This document shows, piece after piece, positions 6,996 through 13,798 of a DNA stretch of 22,176 nt (positions are counted from its first letter, which is position 1; every line of letters starts with the position of its first letter). The translations under genes were made by a program, and so were the position numbers. The DNA lies in NCBI GenBank assembly GCA_017963875.1, contig JAGCTA010000082.1, positions 1-22,176 of the forward strand, in the 5' to 3' direction. The notes under the pieces were generated by a model. That model was not told where the DNA came from and searched no databases. It saw only the letters and a list, made by a program, of their open reading frames with translations. The stretch comes from Victivallales bacterium (GTDB lineage Bacteria; Verrucomicrobiota; Lentisphaeria; Oligosphaerales; Oligosphaeraceae).

Positions 6996-8831
6996 TCAAC
7001 CCTGTTTCAAGTGCCAGAGCACGACCGTATTTGCCGTTCCGCCATCGGCGATGATTTCATAATCGCCGAACTCCGCAGGGACCAACGCGCATTGTAATCT
7101 GTCAATGACCGTTCGACGCTCTGGATGCGCCTTTGAGCGAATGATTGCACGCTTTCCAATGGTCAGTGTCACCGCCTGCAAGAATTTTCCCTGAGTAGTG
7201 TAGTCTGCATGTTCAGTAAAATTGATGCGTTCGATTTCAAAAGGCATCTGCGGCAACGTGTCAAAACGCTCGACGGAAAACTCCTTGTTCCATTCAATGA
7301 CCTTCGCGCGTGGTTTCAGATGATCTTTGACATAGCACGCACGGCATCCCTTGTCGATTTCGAAATATCTGTCAAGATGCATTTTCATAGGCGCGCCAGT
7401 CATCGTGCCTTTCACGTCATCCCAGGTCGGACGCATGAAATCATATCCGAAGAAGGAATATTCGCCGCCTGCGGCGTTTCCGCAGGTATCCATTTCGAGC
7501 ACCATCTGGTTGCCGCCGTGGCAATGAGTCGTCCCTTCTGGAATCAAGAAGAGGTCGCCGACATTGGTATCCCAGTTTGCAATGAAATCACGCCAGTTTG
7601 GGATGGTCTTTTTCTCAGCCCAGGATTCGCGGCAAAGCCTTTCCCACTCCTCCAGGCAGGCCTCTTCCTGAAAGCCCATGTTTGTATTGGCACCTTTGTA
7701 TGCCTCGACAATATAATACGTCTCATAGCGGCCAAGCGGCTCGTTGAAATGCCTCTTCACGTATTCGGTCCCTGGATGGTTGTGAATTGGCATGCTTGTG
7801 CGCTCGGGAGGTTGGGGCTCTGGAAAATAGCCGTCATCCAGCCAGATTTCGACAGGAATAAGCCCTGGATAGTTTTCCGCAGAGAATGCCCCCACCAACT
7901 CGGGGCCATGGTGTTTCAGGAGATTTACAATCGGCATGTCAATGGCAAAACCTTCCGTCAACTGAACAAGCAACGCGAGATCTGCGCCCGCAAGACGGTT
8001 CCAGGCGTTGTTCTTCAGGCCAGGGATATCCCACAGGTCACGATAGCGATAGGCACCCCAAGGTCCAGGGGAATACGTCCGAATCTGTTTCAAAGGCTGA
8101 CTGGAAAGTTGTGCCAGCATACAGTCATAGACATCTTTCGTCATGAGTTTGACATCATCTGGGTGAATGGCCTCCGCATAAAAATCGCAGTCATCGATAA
8201 ACAGTTCCTTATGGCGCTGCAGGATGTAGAAATCGCAGTAATAGTATTCCTTCCAGCCATACTCTCGCGGTTCAGTGCAATCAAACGGAATGAGCGTGCC
8301 TGTCCACATCTTCCACAACATCGGATCAGCGGTATGGTCAAGATACACCATGATGCCAGGCAAGTCCGCGCCTGCAAGCGCTGCGCCAGGCCCAGCCACA
8401 ATGACAACTCCCCCCGCAGCCACAGCGGTTTTGATTTCAGCGCATTTTGCCTGAATGGCCTTTGCATCCGAATAATCGCCAAGCGTCTCCCCTTCATTCA
8501 CACGCCCGAATGCAGGTTCATCTGTAATCCATGGATGCTTCTGGACTGCGATTTCATCTGATGATTTGAAAAACACCGAGGCGGATACAATCTGCGTTTT
8601 TTTATCGCATTTTTCATGAATCGAATTTGCCAGTTCAGCCGAAATAGTTGCGTAATCAACCCCATACCATCCTTCCAGACGGACAACGCACCCCATAGTC
8701 CCATTGAGTTTTGAGACGGCGGCTTCGGCTATGGCATTGACGGCAGCCCGCCCTCTATTTAATTTCGCCTGCTGCTCCGCATTCAGGCATACATAGTTTT
8801 CGGAATTGTATCGATTCTCATAGATAGGCAT
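6996..8831 (-). CDS. Class I mannose-6-phosphate isomerase-like cupin protein with extra N-terminal domain
   Basis: At 611 residues this is far longer than the ~390-residue classical ManA. The middle and C-terminal parts carry the PMI fold: PGPWGAYRYRDLW (255-267), an active-site-like MPIHNHPGTEY (347-357), and LIPEGTTHCHGGNQMVLEMD (429-448) with cupin metal-ligand candidates H436, H438 and E446. The N-terminal ~190 residues resemble a P-loop nucleoside/sugar kinase fold: beta strand CVVRLEG at the P-loop position, AFGRVNEG, and VVIVAGPGAAL then LPGIMVYLD, but with no GxxGxGKS. AAGGAG sits 7 bp before the ATG. The sugar kinase lies 33 bp downstream. Isomerisation of mannose-6-P or a related sugar phosphate is likely but not proven. 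Confidence 0.78.
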   Translation of the reverse strand: MPIYENRYNSENYVCLNAEQQAKLNRGRAAVNAIAEAAVSKLNGTMGCVVRLEGWYGVDYATISAELANSIHEKCDKKTQIVSASVFFKSSDEIAVQKHPWITDEPAFGRVNEGETLGDYSDAKAIQAKCAEIKTAVAAGGVVIVAGPGAALAGADLPGIMVYLDHTADPMLWKMWTGTLIPFDCTEPREYGWKEYYYCDFYILQRHKELFIDDCDFYAEAIHPDDVKLMTKDVYDCMLAQLSSQPLKQIRTYSPGPWGAYRYRDLWDIPGLKNNAWNRLAGADLALLVQLTEGFAIDMPIVNLLKHHGPELVGAFSAENYPGLIPVEIWLDDGYFPEPQPPERTSMPIHNHPGTEYVKRHFNEPLGRYETYYIVEAYKGANTNMGFQEEACLEEWERLCRESWAEKKTIPNWRDFIANWDTNVGDLFLIPEGTTHCHGGNQMVLEMDTCGNAAGGEYSFFGYDFMRPTWDDVKGTMTGAPMKMHLDRYFEIDKGCRACYVKDHLKPRAKVIEWNKEFSVERFDTLPQMPFEIERINFTEHADYTTQGKFLQAVTLTIGKRAIIRSKAHPERRTVIDRLQCALVPAEFGDYEIIADGGTANTVVLWHLKQG

Positions 8832-8891
8832 TGGTTTCTCCTTTTTTAAATTTTTAATTGACGAAAAACATATTTTCAGATATTTTGTGAT

Positions 8892-9710
8892 TTACTGACA
8901 ATCATTTATCATGTCAATCAACTCATTTACCCAATCCACGGCTTCTCGAACATTTGGTAAAACGGAAAGAGAACCACGAGCATTCTTGTATAGTTCATCC
9001 CAATTTTCGCCAATAACGATTTTGGGAGGCCATGCTTGTAACCTACGATACTTAAACAGACGTCTGCATTTGGAGCAAACATCCTGAAAATCTAGTTGGG
9101 AATTTGAGGCTATGAGTTGTAGATCAACAAGGTCATGTGCCCTCTCACTACCTGACTCCGAAACTGCGTGGAGTTTTTGCGCAACTTGATAGGATAGTTT
9201 CATAACGTGAATAGGTTTTGGACGTGGAAATGAAAGTGCCTCAAAAACCTTGGCCAAATCTCCAGGAAGAAACTCCTCATACTCGTCAGCATCACCAATT
9301 TCATTATGACCTATCTCAATCCGCACAGTTTGCCAAGGTCGTCCATAATAGTTTAGTTTAATATCATACGGCATCATAACGTATGCAGACGGTACATTCT
9401 TGGGTGTTGGAGGCTCAACAGCCACTAACTTTCCCGTAAATCCATTCCAGCCTATAGTCAGTGAATTTTCCAATCTTTCAAGATATGCATCCAAGTCCAT
9501 CACTCTGGCTGTGTCCATATCTCTTGTATAGCGTGTGGCATGCCCGCCATATCGAAACATCAGGGAACTACCGCCTTTGACTACTCCATCTGGAAGAATT
9601 TGCCCAACAATGAGATTCCCCATTGAACGTGCAAGGCGTACTGTATCCATCTCTCTGAACAGTGAATTAATTGCTTTTATAAGATTGGCACAGGTAGTAG
9701 GACGGTTCAT
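8892..9710 (-). CDS. abiEii: AbiEii-type nucleotidyltransferase toxin (type IV toxin-antitoxin)
   Basis: A 272-residue protein of the AbiEii/AbiGii nucleotidyltransferase family. The nucleotidyltransferase signature is clear: KGGSSLMFRYG (45-55) followed by TRDMDT with the metal-binding pair D64 and D66. The family-specific later motif is also present, with K179 in QVAQKLHAV and the R190-x2-D193-x2-D196 pattern in SERAHDLVDL. All catalytic residues look intact, so the toxin should be active. The ATG overlaps the antitoxin stop codon by 4 nt and AAAGGAGTT precedes it, showing translational coupling. Known AbiE systems give phage abortive infection and stabilise mobile DNA. The gene looks AT-richer than its neighbours, suggesting acquisition. 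Confidence 0.9.
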   Translation of the reverse strand: MNRPTTCANLIKAINSLFREMDTVRLARSMGNLIVGQILPDGVVKGGSSLMFRYGGHATRYTRDMDTARVMDLDAYLERLENSLTIGWNGFTGKLVAVEPPTPKNVPSAYVMMPYDIKLNYYGRPWQTVRIEIGHNEIGDADEYEEFLPGDLAKVFEALSFPRPKPIHVMKLSYQVAQKLHAVSESGSERAHDLVDLQLIASNSQLDFQDVCSKCRRLFKYRRLQAWPPKIVIGENWDELYKNARGSLSVLPNVREAVDWVNELIDMINDCQ

Positions 9711-10237
9711 AGCGGGAACTCCTTTTTCAAAGCCTTTGCCTCAGTATAGCCAATCAGTCCCCTCTGCTCTGCTTCTCGTACAGCCTCTGCAAGCCGATTC
9801 GTCATGACCTTTCCACGGCAATGCCGAATTGCTTCAGCGAGGGATTGGCAACGGATACCGTTGAATTCATCAGCAACAACAATATCCTGCAATCTAATAA
9901 CATTTATCCAGTCAGGAAGAATCTTGCGAACACGATGCGTTGTTGCCACTTCAATCTGTTCGGGATTAACCAACGCGAGATTGTGCATGGCTAGTACGCT
10001 TTCCCCCCATATCAGTGAATCTATCCCAACGGTTGCCAATGCCTCGGCGTATCTGTCATACTCTGTCGGAAGATAGTGTGTAAGACGATAGACCCCACGC
10101 CAGCATTTTTCCAAACGACCGATTTTCACCCATTCCAACAAGTCCTTCAATCGCACTCCAAGCGTTGATGCCTGCGTGGATGTAATCAGACCATAGTTGG
10201 CCAAGGCAACATCACTAATTGTATCATAAAGTCTCAT
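9707..10237 (-). CDS. abiEi: AbiEi-type antitoxin / transcriptional repressor
   Basis: A 176-residue partner of the nucleotidyltransferase toxin. The N-terminal ~55 residues (DVALANYGLITSTQASTLGV then WRGVYRL) form the winged helix of the AbiEi_4 family, which binds its own promoter. The C-terminal part (CQSLAEAIRHCRGKV, RLAEAVREAEQRGLI) is the antitoxin domain. It is first in the operon, with a 4-nt overlap (ATGA) into the toxin gene, the usual order for AbiE. In studied systems the antitoxin does not bind the toxin protein and acts by countering its effect. Only a weak AAGG is seen before the ATG. Confidence 0.88.
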   Translation of the reverse strand: MRLYDTISDVALANYGLITSTQASTLGVRLKDLLEWVKIGRLEKCWRGVYRLTHYLPTEYDRYAEALATVGIDSLIWGESVLAMHNLALVNPEQIEVATTHRVRKILPDWINVIRLQDIVVADEFNGIRCQSLAEAIRHCRGKVMTNRLAEAVREAEQRGLIGYTEAKALKKEFPL

Positions 10238-10390
10238 GTCAGATTATTACCTTAAAAGGGTATGTATTGACATTACTTTAGCACCGAATCATCAACCTGC
10301 AAATTAAATCACTTGAAAAAAAAACTCATCACAATAGATTATCACCAACCAATAGGCATAAAGGCAATTCACAACACTCAGGGCACACTT

Positions 10391-12286
10391 ATGACCATCT
10401 TCTCCATTGACAAGACACAAAATCCACCTCGTCTACTGAAAGACGGCAAGCCTGTTTTTCCCATGCTTTTCTGGCAGACATCCATCGAGGAGCGGGATGG
10501 ACGCGCCTTCAGCGAGGCTGGCATTGAACTGTTTACATTCACGCGCTCATTTCAGGCATACGAACATCCGTTCTACGTCGCCGAGGACACGTATGATTTC
10601 TCATTCTTTGACGGCGAAATAGAGAAATTCCGCCGCGCATGCCCTGGAAAATACTGCATCCCGCGCGTCTTTGTCGGTGCACCCTATTGGTGGCTTGACG
10701 CACATCCAGAGGAATGCTGCCAGTACGCCCTTCCGACGGAAATCCACAAGCACGGCTTCCAGTTCAAGGACTGCACGCAGGGAACATATCACGAGTCATA
10801 CGCATCAGAACTGTGGAAGCGCGACATGGGCAAGGCTCTTCGGATGCTCATTCGCCATATAAAAGCCTCTGACTACGCCGACTGCGTCGTCGGTCTGCAC
10901 ATCGCCAACGGCCATTGTGGCGAATGGCACTACTGGAGTGCTGGCAAAATGCCAGATGTCAGCGCGCCCATGCGCGCCTACACAGGCGATGCGGACGCCA
11001 CACCCGAAAAACGCAATTGGGAATACTATGACCGCTTCTTCCAGGCTGAATACGATGCCATCATCCATTTCGCGCGAATTGTCCGCGAGGAGACCAACGG
11101 CACGTACCTAAATGTCGGCTTCTACTGCTATCAGCCAGGCAACAATATCGAAAGCGCCCACCGTGCCGCAGAGAAGATTCTCGCCGCACCTGAAATCGAC
11201 ATATTGACCGCACCCCATTCCTATCACTACCGCGCCCCTGGGGACGATGGATATTTCAGGAACTTCCTCGCTTCCGTCGCCGCCCATGGCAAACTCTTCA
11301 TCGACGAATCGGATGACCGCACCAATCTCTCTTTGAAAAAGATTCATCCGATGACACGGCCACTGGGCGCATCAACGCATGAAGACTCGCTGATGCTCAT
11401 CCGCCGCGAATTCGGGAACGCTTTGACGCACAATGTCGGCCTGTGGTACATGGACATCGACGACAATGCGTTCCATGACGACGAGTTCATGGCTGAAATC
11501 GCCAAACTGTATGCATGGGGCGTCAAGTCAATGGAAAAGCCACGTCCGCGCCGCTCGGAGGTCGCGGTGTTCTTTGACATGCGCGGAGCCTATTATCTCC
11601 CCAAAAGTTACCTCAACATCTATCCGTTTTGCTCATTGAATCCAGAGCGAATCACCCATCTGTGCCGCGCAGGTGCGCCGTTTGACTTCTACCTTGCAGG
11701 AGATGTCTGCCTGCCAGAAATCCGCAACTACAAGGTGCTTATTTTCATTGACCTCATCGCGCCGTCCGCCGATGTCCGCCGTGCCATTGATTCACTGAAA
11801 GGCGAAGGACGCACGTTCATCTGGTCCTATTCGTCAGGACTGTATGATATTCATAACGAACCAAATGTGCAAAACATGGCCGCGTTGACAGGCATCGACG
11901 ATTTCCAAATGGTTGATTCAGTCAATCTCCCCGAATCCTTCGGCAACGGCGCACCGACTATGCGCCCTGGCATCCTCCCGATAGAGACAGAGCGTGATTT
12001 CGGCACTTGGCGCTCCATCTATACATGGTACCCAGACATCTCCATTGAGAAACTGCGTACCGAATACGCCCGTGCAGGCGTCTGGAACTATCTGGACACG
12101 ACAGACGTGCTACAGGTTTCCGATGGCGCGCTAATGGTTCACGCGACCGAGGCAGGCCCCAAGACCATCCATCTCCCCAAACCCAAAAACGTCACGGACA
12201 TCACAACCAATGAGGTCCTCGGTGAATTACAGAACTGGACAATGGAACTCAATGCGCACGAAACTCGAATCTTCCTGCTGGATTGA
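10391..12286 (+). CDS. Clan GH-A glycoside hydrolase, beta-galactosidase (GH42-like)
   Basis: A 631-residue protein with no signal peptide, so probably cytoplasmic. The N-terminal LLKDGKPVFPMLFWQTSIEERDGRAFSEAG resembles the first strands of GH42-like TIM barrels. The likely acid/base is E178 in ANGHCGEWHYW and the likely nucleophile is E306 in LFIDESDDRTN, about 128 residues apart as in clan GH-A. The part around residues 390-540 (RRSEVAVFFD, YKVLIFIDLIAP, GRTFIWSYSSGL) resembles the beta-galactosidase trimerisation domain, and the end looks like a short beta-sandwich. I chose ATG 10391, which has an AGGG 8 bp before it. A TTG at 10313 would add 26 low-complexity residues and has no ribosome site. 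Substrate is not determinable. Confidence 0.75.
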   Translation: MTIFSIDKTQNPPRLLKDGKPVFPMLFWQTSIEERDGRAFSEAGIELFTFTRSFQAYEHPFYVAEDTYDFSFFDGEIEKFRRACPGKYCIPRVFVGAPYWWLDAHPEECCQYALPTEIHKHGFQFKDCTQGTYHESYASELWKRDMGKALRMLIRHIKASDYADCVVGLHIANGHCGEWHYWSAGKMPDVSAPMRAYTGDADATPEKRNWEYYDRFFQAEYDAIIHFARIVREETNGTYLNVGFYCYQPGNNIESAHRAAEKILAAPEIDILTAPHSYHYRAPGDDGYFRNFLASVAAHGKLFIDESDDRTNLSLKKIHPMTRPLGASTHEDSLMLIRREFGNALTHNVGLWYMDIDDNAFHDDEFMAEIAKLYAWGVKSMEKPRPRRSEVAVFFDMRGAYYLPKSYLNIYPFCSLNPERITHLCRAGAPFDFYLAGDVCLPEIRNYKVLIFIDLIAPSADVRRAIDSLKGEGRTFIWSYSSGLYDIHNEPNVQNMAALTGIDDFQMVDSVNLPESFGNGAPTMRPGILPIETERDFGTWRSIYTWYPDISIEKLRTEYARAGVWNYLDTTDVLQVSDGALMVHATEAGPKTIHLPKPKNVTDITTNEVLGELQNWTMELNAHETRIFLLD

Positions 12287-12366
12287 TTGTATTCCTGCTT
12301 TCGTCTTGCATCTTGTGCTTGTCGGCACAATTCTCCGATAGCGGGGACGCCGTCGCCAATTTCGTC

Positions 12367-13782
12367 TCAGATGAAATCGCCGAAGCAAACAAGCACGGGT
12401 GAGTCAAGCAGCGGAATGTGCATCAGGTCAACAACGCCGCCGTCCTTGCGCGTGATGGACTCTTCGGGCAATTCATAGATGGAACCGTCAATCGTGTCCA
12501 CCAACTGCACTTTGCCATTTGGAACCATGGAGAACTTGAGCGAAATCGTTCCCTCGTATGTTTCCGTGAGAATCTCCGTCGGCTTCCAGATAGCCACGGC
12601 CGCAGAGCCATTGGGCTTGCGGAAGCCGCAACAGGTGCATTGGGATAGGTTAGTTTCACGAATGCTGTAGTGCTCGTTGATTAATTCACCCATCCACTCC
12701 ATGGGAATTCTCTCGATTGAGAAATCGCCCTTGAAAATTGCAGCGAGCACCTGGAGCGTACGATAGGACGGCTTGCGCCTGTACGTGCCTGCAAAAAGCC
12801 CTTTTTCGTCAAAATTCGCCCCCATGACGCCAAAATATCCAAAGTCATTATAACTGGCGGCATCACCGACCTTGCCATTCAGGGCTTCGGGCATATCCGC
12901 ACAGGAAAAGACCGAGACGAATTTCACGCCCGAATAAAGTTGCGAAATGACGTGTCTTGCCAGCGAACGCGCCTGTTTCTCCTCTGTCATGGCACGCCCA
13001 TGAAGAGCCCCCGCGCCATCATTGCGGGATTGGCAGCCGCCCTCGCCCATGATGATTTCCGTCGAAGGATTATACTTATGGACAACCTCAAAAAGATTGT
13101 TTATGCGCACATTGTCGTATACTTCATTGGAGGAATAGACGTGGAATGTAATGGCGTCGCAGACATCCGTCAGGCCGTTCTCAAGAAGCGGCATGATATA
13201 TTCGAGCCTGCAAGACGCCAATGACCCGCCGATGACCTTCGCCTTCGGACTTCCTCTGCGGATGGACTCCGCAGTCTTTCGTGCGAAATCCGCATATTCG
13301 GCTGGATTGGGCTTGTATCGCCAACTGTAATCGCAATCAGGTTCGTTCCACATCTCCCACCATTCAACCCGTCCCTCAAAATGTCGAACAGTTTCTTCAA
13401 CATAGCGATGCCAGGCAGCGATTTGCTCCTCTCCAACCGTGGGAGGGCAGCCAACGCCGCCATAACGTTCTGCCGCAAGTTGGTCATAGAGGCGATTGCC
13501 ATAGCAAAGGCAAATCCAGGGAACCAGCCCGCGTTTAAGAAGATTATCGACAATGTCGTCCAGCCATTCAAAATGATACACGCCCTTCTCCGATTCCGTC
13601 CGCTGCCATCCCGACTGTATGCGAATCCATTTCACGCCGAGTTCGGCAAGTGGATCGAAGAGCGTTACGGGGGAATAGAGGTTTCTGTCCAGTTTTTCCA
13701 GCCCGATGCCAAGCCTCGAAAATGGAACTTCGCTTGCCTTGAGCGATGCAATGGAGCCAGTCTTTTTAACGAATTGCAACAT
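12367..13782 (-). CDS. Clan GH-A glycoside hydrolase (GH39/GH5-like)
   Basis: A 471-residue TIM-barrel glycosidase. The acid/base is E147 in WWEMWNEPD and the probable nucleophile is E247 in EIIMGEGG, the standard strand-4 and strand-7 glutamates of clan GH-A. Early strands KWIRIQSGWQRTE and WICLCYGN support the barrel, and the last ~90 residues look like a beta-sandwich (AAVAIWKP..., VPNGKVQLVD). GH39 is the nearest family by eye, but GH5, GH30 and GH51 relatives are possible. There is no signal peptide. AGGAG is 9 bp before the ATG, within the 16-bp gap after the glycosyltransferase stop, so the two genes are probably cotranscribed. It is convergent with the GH42-like gene across an 80-bp gap with only a weak hairpin (TTGTGC/GCACAA, 12313-12330). 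Confidence 0.78.
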   Translation of the reverse strand: MLQFVKKTGSIASLKASEVPFSRLGIGLEKLDRNLYSPVTLFDPLAELGVKWIRIQSGWQRTESEKGVYHFEWLDDIVDNLLKRGLVPWICLCYGNRLYDQLAAERYGGVGCPPTVGEEQIAAWHRYVEETVRHFEGRVEWWEMWNEPDCDYSWRYKPNPAEYADFARKTAESIRRGSPKAKVIGGSLASCRLEYIMPLLENGLTDVCDAITFHVYSSNEVYDNVRINNLFEVVHKYNPSTEIIMGEGGCQSRNDGAGALHGRAMTEEKQARSLARHVISQLYSGVKFVSVFSCADMPEALNGKVGDAASYNDFGYFGVMGANFDEKGLFAGTYRRKPSYRTLQVLAAIFKGDFSIERIPMEWMGELINEHYSIRETNLSQCTCCGFRKPNGSAAVAIWKPTEILTETYEGTISLKFSMVPNGKVQLVDTIDGSIYELPEESITRKDGGVVDLMHIPLLDSPVLVCFGDFI

Positions 13783-13798
13783 GCTGTTTTCTCCTAAT

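Noticed and set aside
7209..8561. A 450-codon open frame on the + strand
   Set aside because: It is exactly antisense to the isomerase-like gene, has no recognisable domain or ribosome site, and the minus-strand protein has clear PMI motifs and a strong Shine-Dalgarno site.
10313..10390. TTG start giving a 657-residue GH42-like protein
   Set aside because: There is no Shine-Dalgarno site upstream, and the added residues look like translated AT-rich leader. ATG 10391 fits better.
13381..13797. A 138-codon + strand frame over the GH39-like gene
   Set aside because: It is a shadow of the real minus-strand glycosidase, which carries the catalytic WNEP motif.
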